From: Pseudomonadota bacterium | GTDB taxonomy: Bacteria > Pseudomonadota > Gammaproteobacteria > Ga0077536 | Direction: 5' to 3' | Assembly (NCBI GenBank): GCA_018668255.1 | Contig: JABISZ010000038.1 | Location: 1 to 64,000, forward strand | DNA: 64,000 nt | In this document: positions 9,349 to 18,582 of the stretch, piece by piece | Numbering within the stretch: the stretch's first letter is position 1 | Layout: every line of letters starts with the position of its first letter | Translations under genes and position numbers: made by a program | Notes under the pieces: generated by a model | What the model saw: only the letters and a program-made list of their open reading frames with translations | Databases searched by the model: none | Told to the model about the DNA's origin: nothing

Positions 9349-9443
9349 TGGCTTTGGACGTTGTCTACTTGGCTATTAAAAATACACTAATGGTCCTATT
9401 CCTGCTTTCAGACAGACTGTTTTATGGCTATCATCGTGACTGA
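9345..9443 (+). CDS. possible 32-aa ORF coupled to prmA
   Basis: An ATGATG start overlaps the prmA stop (ATGA) and is preceded by AGGAGTAAGGAA, a strong Shine-Dalgarno-like sequence. The predicted peptide begins MMALDVVYLAIK, has a hydrophobic centre (NTLMVLFLLS) and ends YGYHRD. No family is recognised. The ribosome-binding motif is also prmA coding sequence, so it may be fortuitous. If real, it could be a small membrane peptide or a coupling leader for dusB, which starts 75 nt after its stop. Confidence 0.25.
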   Translation: MMALDVVYLAIKNTLMVLFLLSDRLFYGYHRD

Positions 9444-9518
9444 TCTGGTCAGTGGGAGCTGTTGTGGATTACGTTAAAGATATTGATGTTTAAAAAGTTA
9501 GGTTCCTGTGTTGTAACA

Positions 9519-10496
9519 ATGAAAATTATTAAGTCACATTTAAAAAATGCTATTGCTTTAGCGCCAATGGCGGGAGTTACAGATAAGCCGTTTAGAAAAG
9601 TCTGCCGTAAACTAGGTGCAGATTACGCTGTTTCTGAGATGGTGGCTTCTAGATTAGAGCTGTGGGATAGGCCTAATACTCGTGCTAGGCTAAATATGGA
9701 TGGCGAGGCTTCTCCTAGAGTGATTCAGCTGGTGGGCTCTGATCCTGAGGTCATGGCTAAGGCTGCTTGCATTGCGCAAGATAACGGTGCGGACGTAATT
9801 GACATTAATATGGGTTGTCCGGCCAAGAAAGTTTGCGGAAAAGCTGCTGGATCCGCGTTGATGAGAGACACTAAGAAAGTGAGCTCAATCCTTGCACGAG
9901 TAGTGAACTCTGTTCAAGTTCCAGTAACATTGAAAATCCGGACTGGATGGAGTTTAGAAAATAAAAATGCCGTTGATATTGCGCGTATAGCAGAGTCTGA
10001 AGGTATAACAGGTCTGGTGGTTCATGGCAGAACACGTGCTTGTAAGTTCAACGGGATGGCTGAGCATGCGACGGCAGCAAATATAAAACAAGCTGTTTTG
10101 ATCCCTGTGGTCGCAAACGGAGACATCACGTCAGGAGCCGTTGCGAAAAATTTGGTCGATAATTTTGGTATCGATGGCCTTATGATCGGGAGGGCGGCTA
10201 GAGGGAATCCTTGGTTGTTTGCGTCGGTAAAAGCAAGTCTCAATGACCTTCCCTGGGTGGCACCCACTCTTGAGGAGCGGGTTGCGGTAATGAGTGACCA
10301 TCTTCAGGGGATCCATGAACATTATGGGCAGCAAAAGGGTTTACTAATGGCGCGGAAGCATATTGGGTGGTACTTAGATGCCTTTCCTAATGCGCCTAGT
10401 TTGCGGAAGATTTTTCATACAATTCTGGATGTTGCTGAACAACAGGATTTTTTGCACAGTATTTTTAATCATGTATATGCGGACGTCGCAGCGTGA
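9519..10496 (+). CDS. dusB: tRNA-dihydrouridine synthase B
   Basis: An FMN-dependent enzyme that reduces specific uridines in the tRNA D-loop to dihydrouridine. From ATG 9519 it has 325 aa: a TIM barrel with APMAGVTDKPFR near the N-terminus and INMGCPAKKVCGK with C100 at the DusB catalytic cysteine position, followed by VHGRTR and IGRAARGNPWLF for FMN phosphate binding. The frame is open up to 9462, but family alignment favours MKIIKSHLKN. It overlaps fis by 4 nt, the classical dusB-fis operon in which Fis is the downstream product. Confidence 0.95.
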   Translation: MKIIKSHLKNAIALAPMAGVTDKPFRKVCRKLGADYAVSEMVASRLELWDRPNTRARLNMDGEASPRVIQLVGSDPEVMAKAACIAQDNGADVIDINMGCPAKKVCGKAAGSALMRDTKKVSSILARVVNSVQVPVTLKIRTGWSLENKNAVDIARIAESEGITGLVVHGRTRACKFNGMAEHATAANIKQAVLIPVVANGDITSGAVAKNLVDNFGIDGLMIGRAARGNPWLFASVKASLNDLPWVAPTLEERVAVMSDHLQGIHEHYGQQKGLLMARKHIGWYLDAFPNAPSLRKIFHTILDVAEQQDFLHSIFNHVYADVAA

Positions 10497-10741
10497 CAGA
10501 GACCTCTCCAATACCGTTTCGAGAGATGATTACGAAGGCATTAGATCAATATTTCAAAGACTTAAATGGTGAAACCCCCGTTGATCTATATGAAATGGTG
10601 TTGGTTGAGGTGGAAAAGCCGTTGCTTGAAATAGTTTTGCGAGAATCAAAAGGTAATTTATCTCTGGCGGCAAAGACATTGGGTATCAACAGAGGAACGC
10701 TGAGAACGCGCCTCCAAAAATATGGTTTGAAAAACAAATGA
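10493..10741 (+). CDS. fis: DNA-binding protein Fis
   Basis: A small nucleoid-associated, DNA-bending regulator of growth-dependent promoters and inversion or recombination sites. It has 82 aa with a GTG start overlapping dusB. The C-terminal helix-turn-helix is clear (about 54-77: [20 protein letters not shown]), with the dimerisation helices before it. It is shorter than E. coli Fis (98 aa), mainly in the N-terminal arm. The stop overlaps purH by 4 nt, tying it to purine synthesis genes, a common arrangement in non-enteric gammaproteobacteria. Confidence 0.93.
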   Translation: MTETSPIPFREMITKALDQYFKDLNGETPVDLYEMVLVEVEKPLLEIVLRESKGNLSLAAKTLGINRGTLRTRLQKYGLKNK

Positions 10742-12309
10742 GTAAGACTAATCGGAATTGGGCGTTGATCAGTGTTTCTGACAAAACGGGGATTGAAGGC
10801 TTTGCACGAATTTTAGTTGAATGCGGAATAGGCATTCTGTCAACTGGGGGTACAGCTACCGCGCTGAGAAATGCTGGAATAGCCGTTACGGATGTGTCGG
10901 ACAGAACTGGTTTCCCGGAATTAATGGAAGGGCGTTTAAAAACATTGCATCCGATAATCCACGGTGGAATTTTAGGCAGAAGAGGGATTGATGAGGATGC
11001 TATGCGTGATCATCAAATAGAACCAATTGATCTGGTAGTGGTGAACTTATACCCTTTCGAATCGACAGTTGCCCGAGCAGACTGCTCTCTTGCGGATGCT
11101 ATTGAGAATATTGATATTGGGGGGCCTACGATGTTGCGCGCCGCTGCAAAAAACCACCAAGCAGTCACTGTTGTCTGTGATCCCAAAGACTATTTTGAGG
11201 TTGCGCAACAACTTGAGAATAGTGGTAGCGTGACGGAAGAATATCGCTATAAGTTGGCTGCTAAGGTTTATAACCATACAGCTCAGTACGATAGTGCAAT
11301 CGCCGAATATTTGTCTGGCTCAAATACCTCCGCGCAAGAAAAATTTCCGCAAAAGCTAACACTTAGTTTGACCCGAAAGCAGGTTTTACGATATGGGGAA
11401 AATCCTCATCAGACAGCAGCTTTCTACAGCGAAGAAGGTCGCACAAATGGAACGGTTGTTGGTGCAGCTCAGCTACAGGGTAAGGAGCTTTCTTACAACA
11501 ATATCGCAGACACTGACGCAGCGCTAGATGCAGTAAGGACATTTACAGAGCCAGCGTGCTGTATTGTCAAACATGCCAATCCTTGCGGTGTTGCTGAGGC
11601 TGATAGTTTGTCATTAGCCTATGATTTAGCGTTTGCGACAGATCCGACATCAGCATTTGGAGGTATTTTAGCCTTCAATCGAATGGTTGACGCAGACCTA
11701 GCAAGAACTATTATTGAGCGACAATTTGTAGAAGTCATTATTGCGCCTGAAATTTCGACTGATGCATGTGACGTATTCAAAGCAAAAGAAAATATTCGAG
11801 TTTTAGAGACAGGGTTTTGGCCTGAAGAACCATTCAACCAAATAGAGTACAAGCGGGTGATGGGTGGGTTGCTCGTTCAAGAAAGAGACTATTGTGCCCA
11901 GCTAATGACTGAATCGGGATTGAAGTTAGTTACTCAAAGAGCGCCTACTTCACAGGAAGTGAAAGACCTTCTTTTTGCCTGGAAAGTCGTTGCTAGCGTA
12001 AAATCGAATGCGATTATTTATGCGCGGGATAGGCAAACACTAGGTATTGGCGCGGGACAGATGAGTCGAGTTTATAGTGCGCGGATCGCTGCGATAAAAG
12101 CGAAAGATGAAGGGCTGAATATTGTTGGTGCAGTCATGGCGTCCGATGCCTTTTTCCCATTTAGAGATGGGATCGATGCCGCAGCGGAGAATGGCATCTT
12201 GTCTATCATTCAGCCCGGTGGTTCAATACGGGATAACGAGATTATTAAGGCCGCTGATGAGCATGGTATTGCAATGGTTTTTACTAGAGAGAGACATTTT
12301 CGTCATTAG
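10738..12309 (+). CDS. purH: bifunctional AICAR transformylase / IMP cyclohydrolase
   Basis: Catalyses the last two steps to IMP in purine synthesis. The 523-aa protein has an N-terminal MGS-like IMP cyclohydrolase domain (about 1-150, with STGGTA near 35) and a C-terminal AICAR formyltransferase domain with [13 protein letters not shown] at 218-230 and K278-H279 in VKHANPCG. The end ERHFRH is the usual conserved terminus. It overlaps fis by 4 nt and precedes purD by 28 nt. Confidence 0.97.
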   Translation: MSKTNRNWALISVSDKTGIEGFARILVECGIGILSTGGTATALRNAGIAVTDVSDRTGFPELMEGRLKTLHPIIHGGILGRRGIDEDAMRDHQIEPIDLVVVNLYPFESTVARADCSLADAIENIDIGGPTMLRAAAKNHQAVTVVCDPKDYFEVAQQLENSGSVTEEYRYKLAAKVYNHTAQYDSAIAEYLSGSNTSAQEKFPQKLTLSLTRKQVLRYGENPHQTAAFYSEEGRTNGTVVGAAQLQGKELSYNNIADTDAALDAVRTFTEPACCIVKHANPCGVAEADSLSLAYDLAFATDPTSAFGGILAFNRMVDADLARTIIERQFVEVIIAPEISTDACDVFKAKENIRVLETGFWPEEPFNQIEYKRVMGGLLVQERDYCAQLMTESGLKLVTQRAPTSQEVKDLLFAWKVVASVKSNAIIYARDRQTLGIGAGQMSRVYSARIAAIKAKDEGLNIVGAVMASDAFFPFRDGIDAAAENGILSIIQPGGSIRDNEIIKAADEHGIAMVFTRERHFRH

Positions 12310-12337
12310 AAAAATATACACTATTGGAATATAAGAC

Positions 12338-13627
12338 ATGAAAGTATTGATTATCGGCGGCGGCGGAAGAGAGCACGCCCTAGCATGGAAGTGCGCGCAA
12401 TCACCGTTAGCAGATTTGGTTTTTTGTGCACCCGGCAATCCTGGGACTAGTTATGAAAAGCTAGTTAAGAATGTTCCAATTGAAGCAGATGAAACTAGTT
12501 TGCTTGTGGATTTTGCGCAGGCTGAGAAGATAGACCTTACTATCGTTGGTCCTGAGGCGCCGTTGGCGGCTGGGGTCGTAGATGCCTTTGAAGCTGCAGG
12601 TCTGCTTTGTTTCGGGCCTACGAAACAGGCAGCCATTTTAGAAGCCTCTAAATCTTACACCAAGGATTTTTTAAAACGCTACGGGATCCCATCTGGAGAC
12701 TACGAAGTGTTTGTTGATATAGATAGTGCCGTAGATTACATAAATAGCGTTCCTATACCTGTTGTTGTGAAGGCTGACGGCTTGGCCGCTGGTAAAGGAG
12801 TAGTGGTAGCTGTTACCAGAGATCAGGCTCTCAAGGCTGCTCATGATATGTTGGAGGAAAATGCCTTCGGAGATGCGGGTGCGAAAATCGTTGTAGAGGA
12901 ATTTCTGACAGGGGAAGAAGCCAGTTTCATTTGTATGACTGACGGCGTTACGGCTATACCTTTTGCGTCTTCACAAGATCATAAGGCACGAGATGAGGGC
13001 GACAAAGGCCCCAACACCGGAGGGATGGGGGCGTATTCTCCGGCGCCGATTATTGATGATGAGATGGAGCAAGAAATAATTCGTACTGTTGTCCTGCCTA
13101 CACTAAAAGGAATGCAGCAGGATGGTCGTCCCTATAAAGGGTTCTTATATGCTGGTCTTATGATTGGTGCTGACAAAGTGCCAAAGGTACTAGAATTTAA
13201 TTGCCGTTTTGGCGATCCCGAAACACAACCAATCATGTGCCGGTTACTCTCAGACCTTGTAGAGTCTTGCTTGCAAGTATTACAAGGTGATGCCGACAAG
13301 GTTGAATTAGAATGGGATTCTCGAGCTGCTTTAGGTGTAGTTATGGCGGCAGGCGGTTATCCTTTTGACTATTCGAAAGGTGATGTCATTTCGGGATTAG
13401 AGAACGAAACACCTAATACAAAAGTTTTTCATGCGGGCACCAAAGTCAACGAAGTGGGATGTGTTACTTCAGGAGGTAGAGTCTTGTGTGTGGTAGGCTT
13501 GGGCTCCACTGTTGAGGCGGCTCAGGCGGAAGCTTACGCTCGAGCCGGCAATATAGATTGGCCTGGAAAATTTTTTCGCAAAGACATCGGTTATCGAGCG
13601 GTACTAAGAGAACAGAATAAGAGTTAG
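12338..13627 (+). CDS. purD: phosphoribosylamine-glycine ligase
   Basis: GAR synthetase; joins glycine to phosphoribosylamine with ATP in purine synthesis. The 429-aa ATP-grasp enzyme shows the N-terminal GGGGREHALAWK, GPEAPLAAG at 71-79, the ATP loop VKADGLAAGKGVVVA from 144, the GPNTGGMGAYSPAP segment and EFNCRFGDPETQ. It follows purH and overlaps the end of hisH on the other strand by 4 nt, so the two operons converge with no intergenic terminator space. Confidence 0.97.
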   Translation: MKVLIIGGGGREHALAWKCAQSPLADLVFCAPGNPGTSYEKLVKNVPIEADETSLLVDFAQAEKIDLTIVGPEAPLAAGVVDAFEAAGLLCFGPTKQAAILEASKSYTKDFLKRYGIPSGDYEVFVDIDSAVDYINSVPIPVVVKADGLAAGKGVVVAVTRDQALKAAHDMLEENAFGDAGAKIVVEEFLTGEEASFICMTDGVTAIPFASSQDHKARDEGDKGPNTGGMGAYSPAPIIDDEMEQEIIRTVVLPTLKGMQQDGRPYKGFLYAGLMIGADKVPKVLEFNCRFGDPETQPIMCRLLSDLVESCLQVLQGDADKVELEWDSRAALGVVMAAGGYPFDYSKGDVISGLENETPNTKVFHAGTKVNEVGCVTSGGRVLCVVGLGSTVEAAQAEAYARAGNIDWPGKFFRKDIGYRAVLREQNKS

Positions 13628-14277
13628 CAGCTCCCGTTCCAAGTTACAAAGTTCTTTAATAGTGTTAGTCCAAATGCTGCACTTTTTTCTGGATGGAATT
13701 GAGTTGCGAAAACATTGTTTTTTGCAATGGCAGAAGTGAAGTCTAGAATGTGTTCGGTTTTGCTTGCCACTAATGCTTTGTCTTGAACTTCTACAAAGTA
13801 ACTATGCACGAAGTAAAACCGACTGCTCGTGGGAATGCCTGCTGTCAAAGGGTGAGGTCTAGTCCATTGCACTTCATTCCACCCCATGTGTGGAATTTTT
13901 TCTCGCGGCGTGGTTTTTTTTCGGTCGATTTCTTGATGATGGAAACGTTTTACGACGCCATCGTATATTCCTAGGCATGGGGTATTATCATTTTCTTCGC
14001 TTGTTAGCATTAATGACTGAAGACCAAGGCAAATCCCTAGGAAAGGTTTTTCGGCGATAGCCTCTTTTACGGATTCAATGAGATCAAGTTTCTGTAGCTG
14101 GCTCATGCAATTTGCGATAGCGCCTTGTCCAGGGAAAACAACACGATCAGCAGCAGCGATGACTGTAGGATCATTCGTGACCTCCACTTTCTCCTGACTT
14201 ACTGCGACTTTTTCTAGCGCTTTGAACACAGAGCGAAGATTGCTGCTTCCATAATCGATGATGGCAATTTTTGACAT
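13624..14277 (-). CDS. hisH: imidazole glycerol phosphate synthase glutaminase subunit
   Basis: The glutamine amidotransferase subunit that feeds ammonia to HisF in histidine synthesis. From ATG 14277 it has 217 aa of class I amidotransferase fold, with nucleophile C83 in FLGICLGLQSLM and the H195/E197 pair in QFHPEKS. The frame is open five codons further upstream, but MSKIAIIDYGSSNLRSV is the family start. It follows hisB; hisA and hisF, commonly next, are absent here because purD converges immediately. Confidence 0.95.
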   Translation of the reverse strand: MSKIAIIDYGSSNLRSVFKALEKVAVSQEKVEVTNDPTVIAAADRVVFPGQGAIANCMSQLQKLDLIESVKEAIAEKPFLGICLGLQSLMLTSEENDNTPCLGIYDGVVKRFHHQEIDRKKTTPREKIPHMGWNEVQWTRPHPLTAGIPTSSRFYFVHSYFVEVQDKALVASKTEHILDFTSAIAKNNVFATQFHPEKSAAFGLTLLKNFVTWNGSC

Positions 14278-14295
14278 AGACGAATTAAGCAATAC

Positions 14296-14892
14296 TTATA
14301 GTACGCCCTTGGTAGAAGGCATTTTTCCTGCCATACGTGGATCTAACTGAACAGCCATCCGCAATGCGCGTCCGAAGGCTTTGAATACTGTTTCGATTAT
14401 GTGGTGCGCGTTTCGACCCCTAATGTTATCAATATGGACTGTGCAATTCGCGTGGTTAACAAACCCTTGAAAAAACTCGAAGAACAGGTCAACGTCAAAA
14501 TCACCAATTAAGGCACGGGGGAATTTAACTTCGTAGGTTAATCCAGGGCGGCCAGACAGATCTATGACGACGCGCGACAGTGCTTCATCTAGTGGGACGT
14601 AAGCATGGCCATATCTCGTGATCGCTTTTTTATCGCTTAGAGCTTTGTTAACCGCTTGTCCTAAGGTTATGCCCACATCCTCTACAGTATGATGGCCATC
14701 GATTTCTAGATCTCCAATAGCGGTGATATCCAAATCAATGAGGCCGTGTCGCGAAATCTGGTCAAGCATGTGCTCGAGAAGAGGTATTCCTGTTTGAAAT
14801 TTCCCATTCCCAACCCCGTCGATATCTATATTGATTTTGATATCGGTCTCTTTTGTTTTTCTCTCAACACTAGCAGTGCGTTTGTTTGTCAT
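14296..14892 (-). CDS. hisB: imidazoleglycerol-phosphate dehydratase
   Basis: Dehydrates imidazoleglycerol phosphate to imidazoleacetol phosphate in histidine synthesis, using two Mn ions. The 198-aa monofunctional form lacks the N-terminal phosphatase domain of E. coli HisB. Metal-binding motifs are [10 protein letters not shown] (H67, H68, E71) and [12 protein letters not shown] (H163, H164, E167). hisH starts 18 nt downstream. It is divergent from hemF across a 95-nt gap. Confidence 0.96.
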   Translation of the reverse strand: MTNKRTASVERKTKETDIKINIDIDGVGNGKFQTGIPLLEHMLDQISRHGLIDLDITAIGDLEIDGHHTVEDVGITLGQAVNKALSDKKAITRYGHAYVPLDEALSRVVIDLSGRPGLTYEVKFPRALIGDFDVDLFFEFFQGFVNHANCTVHIDNIRGRNAHHIIETVFKAFGRALRMAVQLDPRMAGKMPSTKGVL

Positions 14893-14987
14893 TTTTTAGA
14901 TATACTGAATTGGTTGACTATGGAGCGTACATTAACAGGTCGCGCTCCATTTGATAAGTAAAAGAAGTGAAAAAGTGAGATGACGCA

Positions 14988-15917
14988 ATGTCTAAATATA
15001 TAGGAAGCGATGATCTCGAAAGAGTAGAGAACTGGTTTATAGGCTTTCAGGATAAAGTTTGTCTGTCCTTAGAAACATTAGATGCGACCGGAGTTTTTAT
15101 AGAAGATAAGTGGGAACGTGGGGACTTGGGTATCGGTAGTACGAGAATTCTGACTGAAGGTGAAATTTTTGAGCAAGCCGGAGTAAATTTCTCATCTGTA
15201 AAAGGTGATGCTTTACCACCTGCGGCTACTGCAAAGCGACCTGAGTTAGTGGGTCGAAGTTTTCAGGCTATGGGTGTGTCTATAGTGGTACATCCAAGAA
15301 ACCCATATGTACCTACCACGCATGCGAACTTGCGATTTATAAGAGCAGACAAGCAAGGCGAAGAACCGGTGTGGTGGTTTGGCGGTGGTTTCGATTTAAC
15401 GCCTTATTATGGGTTTGAAGAGGATGCGATCTCTTGGCATAAATTGGCGAGAGCTGCATGTGTCAAATATGGAGATGAGGTCTACCCCCAGTTCAAAAAA
15501 TGGTGCGACGATTATTTTTATCTTAGGCATCGAAACGAACAGAGAGGCATCGGGGGGCTATTTTTTGATGATTTGAATCAATGGTCTTTTGAAGAATGCT
15601 TAGATTTTGTTCAAGGAGTCGGGATCAATTTCCTAGATGCGTACCGCCCTATTGTAGAGCGCCGGAAAGCCCTGCCATATTCAACAAGGGAGCGCGATTT
15701 TCAGCTTTATCGGCGGGGACGGTATGTGGAATTTAATCTAGTCTATGACCGAGGGACCCTTTTTGGACTGCAATCAGGTGGGAGGACTGAATCAATTCTA
15801 ATGTCACTCCCTCCGCTGGTCCGATGGGAGTATGACTATATTCCTAAGCCAGGGAGTGCCGAGGCGAAATTACATGAGTGCTTTCTTAAGCCTAAGGACT
15901 GGATTGGCTCTAGTTGA
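14988..15917 (+). CDS. hemF: oxygen-dependent coproporphyrinogen III oxidase
   Basis: Converts coproporphyrinogen III to protoporphyrinogen IX with O2 in haem synthesis. The 309-aa length is typical. Conserved stretches are [15 protein letters not shown] (103-117), [30 protein letters not shown] and the C-terminal [12 protein letters not shown]. The enzyme is a soluble homodimer. It appears to be a single-gene unit with its own promoter, divergent from hisB. Presence of the aerobic form implies growth with oxygen. Confidence 0.97.
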   Translation: MSKYIGSDDLERVENWFIGFQDKVCLSLETLDATGVFIEDKWERGDLGIGSTRILTEGEIFEQAGVNFSSVKGDALPPAATAKRPELVGRSFQAMGVSIVVHPRNPYVPTTHANLRFIRADKQGEEPVWWFGGGFDLTPYYGFEEDAISWHKLARAACVKYGDEVYPQFKKWCDDYFYLRHRNEQRGIGGLFFDDLNQWSFEECLDFVQGVGINFLDAYRPIVERRKALPYSTRERDFQLYRRGRYVEFNLVYDRGTLFGLQSGGRTESILMSLPPLVRWEYDYIPKPGSAEAKLHECFLKPKDWIGSS

Positions 15918-16019
15918 TCGGCTAACCTTTTTAAGGTGGTGTTAGTTGCCTTTTCTCACCACGAGTGAGTTAGAGTAACCGTAGCGAGATGTACATTAGC
16001 CATAAATTTATGCTTTCTC

Positions 16020-17108
16020 TTATCTAATACCATTTTCAATCAGAACTTTTCTCAACCCTTTGATGGCTGGAAAGACTTCATTATTAGAATCGCAATCGTT
16101 CTCGTCAAAGGCTTTTTGCTCTAGCTCACAGATAACTCTGTCTTCGGCAAAAATCCCGTTAGTGAACCAAATAATAAATGGCCAAAACATATCAAGTAGG
16201 AAACCCATCTTTGGCCGTTTGATCATCATTAGACCAAAGGTATGATTTTTTTTATTATCCTTATCAATTGGAACATAAATATTCCATAGATCAAGCGCCG
16301 GTTCTTTGCTGCCTGCGGTCCAAAATTTGAGAGTTTGATAAGGGTATTCGGTTCTGATAGTCATCAGATCTCGCTCACCTGCAGCAGCCTTGGGCCTGTC
16401 ACCTAGCATGAACTTTTCACCGAGCGGTTGTGAGCCACTTGCTCGGGTGAAGGTATAGTCTGCTTCGAACCAATTTTTTCCTTCTCGCATACCTAAGAAC
16501 ATCGTTTTTATTCCACCCATGAGCTTTCTATGAAGAAACTGGTGGTTCATATCCATTAGGTTTTCATGCATAAAAGTATAGTGACAGTCGACTTTTCTAT
16601 TCAGGTATCGCGTTTTATATTTCGGGTTGTCCGCAGAAGGGAGATTGGGGAACATTGCGTCTTCCATTTTTTCAGGATCACCTGGAAATATAAAAAACAG
16701 GCCGTAAGCCTCGCGAGAGGGATAATGGCGCACTTGGTTCCGTTTTGTTTTACTGCTATCAAGATATGGAATACTTATACATTTTCCTTGAGCATCGTAT
16801 ACCCATCCGTGATAGCCGCATTTTAGAGTACACCCCGCTACTTTTCCGATATCGAGCGGTACTTGGCGGTGAGCGCAACGATTTTCAAGCGCAAAAGCCT
16901 CACCATTTTTTGGACGGACAAGCACAATAGGATCTCCGGAAAAAGTCACCGCAAGTGTTTTACCTAATTTAAGATCTTTTGAGCGCGCTACCGGATACCA
17001 AAAGTTTGGATCGATGCCTGTTTTGCGTATATCAGCTATCTCACTGCCAAAGTCTACTTCGGTGATTCCAGATGACTCGTTAATTTTAGGGGATGATTCA
17101 ATAGACAT
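16020..17108 (-). CDS. Rieske-type ring-hydroxylating oxygenase, alpha subunit-like
   Basis: A 362-aa Rieske non-haem iron oxygenase. The N-terminal [2Fe-2S] ligands are C78-x-H80 and C97-x2-H100, and the catalytic domain has the mononuclear iron site around D186, H189 and H193 (ENLMDMNHQFLH). The length and layout fit the VanA/demethylase-like or sterol-ring oxygenase groups, which act as monooxygenases or O/N-demethylases. No signal peptide is seen. No ferredoxin-reductase component lies next to it, so the electron donor must be elsewhere. Its minus-strand neighbour at 17165 is a flavodoxin-like protein. The substrate is unknown. Confidence 0.83.
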   Translation of the reverse strand: MSIESSPKINESSGITEVDFGSEIADIRKTGIDPNFWYPVARSKDLKLGKTLAVTFSGDPIVLVRPKNGEAFALENRCAHRQVPLDIGKVAGCTLKCGYHGWVYDAQGKCISIPYLDSSKTKRNQVRHYPSREAYGLFFIFPGDPEKMEDAMFPNLPSADNPKYKTRYLNRKVDCHYTFMHENLMDMNHQFLHRKLMGGIKTMFLGMREGKNWFEADYTFTRASGSQPLGEKFMLGDRPKAAAGERDLMTIRTEYPYQTLKFWTAGSKEPALDLWNIYVPIDKDNKKNHTFGLMMIKRPKMGFLLDMFWPFIIWFTNGIFAEDRVICELEQKAFDENDCDSNNEVFPAIKGLRKVLIENGIR

Positions 17109-17164
17109 ATGGTGACCTTGCTAAAGTTCGGGGCCGTCGTGTGAGTGACTTTTCATTTAGTACG

Positions 17165-17632
17165 TTAATATAGCCCTAATTCTAGCCCTTCCGATAGCGA
17201 CATGCCCAATTCTCTGCAGTTTTCTAATGTATCTTCTGTTATTCCATCTCTGGAAATGATTGGTTCGGCAACAGCTTTCCATCCTAGACCCTTTATAATT
17301 CGCTCTATTGATGAGACAGCACCATTACCATCGTTGCCTGCCGCAACAAACAGGGCGTAGGGAAGACCTCTCGATGAGTCTAGGCATTCATAATAGATTT
17401 CTTCGAAAAAGAATTTAACAGCACCCGACATATACCCGAAGTTTTCTGGAGTTCCTATGATAATTGCATCAGCTTTTTTTACCGCTTTTATTGAAGCGTG
17501 CAGTGGGTTTAATGTTTCAAGGTGGATATTTTCGCAGATGCTGGCTCCGGCAATAACAGCCTCGGCCATTCTATGCACGGTACCGGAACGGGAATGGTGC
17601 ACAATCAGGAGGTTTTTTAGCTTCGTTGCCAT
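17165..17632 (-). CDS. flavodoxin/NADPH-dependent FMN reductase family protein
   Basis: A 155-aa flavodoxin-fold protein. The N-terminal phosphate-binding loop SRSGTVHRMAEAV (about 14-26) and GTPENFGYMSGAVKFFFEEI (about 59-78) match the WrbA/NADPH-dependent FMN reductase superfamily. It may bind FMN and move electrons between NAD(P)H and an acceptor. It sits upstream of the Rieske oxygenase gene on the same strand with a 56-nt gap, so a supply role is possible but unproven. It is divergent from the hydrolase gene at 17679. Confidence 0.75.
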   Translation of the reverse strand: MATKLKNLLIVHHSRSGTVHRMAEAVIAGASICENIHLETLNPLHASIKAVKKADAIIIGTPENFGYMSGAVKFFFEEIYYECLDSSRGLPYALFVAAGNDGNGAVSSIERIIKGLGWKAVAEPIISRDGITEDTLENCRELGMSLSEGLELGLY

Positions 17633-17678
17633 AAGTATATAATGACATTATTGAAATAGGATTACATAAGGAATGTAA

Positions 17679-18569
17679 ATGATCTTAAAAAAGCAGATGA
17701 TCAACGTTGCGGTTGCAGGAGGGGAACTTGCCGTAGCGAGATGGCCAAATAATGGCCCTACTATTGTTTTAGTGCATGGAATTTCATCGTCTCATTTGGC
17801 TTGGGGATCTATTGCCGAAAAGCTGAGTAGTTTGGGTTTCGATGTCATTGCACCTGACTTGAGAGGACGTGGAGCTAGCAATAGCTTGCAGGGACGATAC
17901 GGCTTGCCTGCGCATCAAGAAGACTTGTGCAGAGTGATTGAACAGTTAAGTCAAAAACCAGTCTTTTTAGCCGGACACTCAATGGGGGCTTATGTTGGTG
18001 TAGAGTTTGGAGTTCGTTTCCCTGATTATTTGGAGCGGCTGATATTAGTGGATGGAGGGCTGGCACTGCCAAGGCCGTCAAGTATGGAGCCTGAAGATTA
18101 TTTAAGGAAAACATTAGGTCCAGCAGTTGATCGTCTTTCATTAGAGTTCAAAAGTATAGAGGATTATCTAGATTTTTGGCACAAGCACCCCGCTTTTTTG
18201 GACGCTATAAACTGGAACGATGATGTAGAGCGTTTTTTTACTTACGACCTGAAAGAAATATCCGGCGGCTATAAGAGCCGTGTTGTTAAGGAGGCTGTTT
18301 TTGAGGACGGTAAAGATCTGATGGCTCCTGCGATGGTAAGCATGATTGATCAGGTGACTGCCCCGATGTTGCTAATGACAGCTGAGCGTGGCTTGCTGAA
18401 TCAGCCGAAGCCTATGCTGCCCATGCAGACGGTTGAAGAGAAGTCTATTGCAATAGAGCACCTAACTTGGATGGAAATTCCTGCTACTAACCATTACTCA
18501 ATAACGCTTTCGACTGGAATTGGTCCTGTCGCAAAAGCGATTGAAGTGTTCTGTGGGCTAGAAAGCTAG
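17679..18569 (+). CDS. alpha/beta-fold hydrolase
   Basis: A 296-aa cytoplasmic alpha/beta hydrolase. It shows the oxyanion HG at 33-34 (LVHGISSSH), DLRGRGAS near 60, the nucleophile elbow GHSMG with S101, and a C-terminal histidine in ATNHYSITL near 275. Such enzymes cleave esters, ring-fission products or lactones, and the specific substrate cannot be read from the sequence. It is divergent from the flavodoxin-like and Rieske genes, which suggests but does not prove a shared catabolic role. Confidence 0.85.
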   Translation: MILKKQMINVAVAGGELAVARWPNNGPTIVLVHGISSSHLAWGSIAEKLSSLGFDVIAPDLRGRGASNSLQGRYGLPAHQEDLCRVIEQLSQKPVFLAGHSMGAYVGVEFGVRFPDYLERLILVDGGLALPRPSSMEPEDYLRKTLGPAVDRLSLEFKSIEDYLDFWHKHPAFLDAINWNDDVERFFTYDLKEISGGYKSRVVKEAVFEDGKDLMAPAMVSMIDQVTAPMLLMTAERGLLNQPKPMLPMQTVEEKSIAIEHLTWMEIPATNHYSITLSTGIGPVAKAIEVFCGLES

Positions 18570-18582
18570 AACTATAAAGCAG

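Noticed and set aside
15918-15960. Rho-independent terminator after hemF
   Set aside because: GGCTAACC can pair imperfectly with a downstream GGTGTTAG segment, but the stem has bulges and no clean T run follows.
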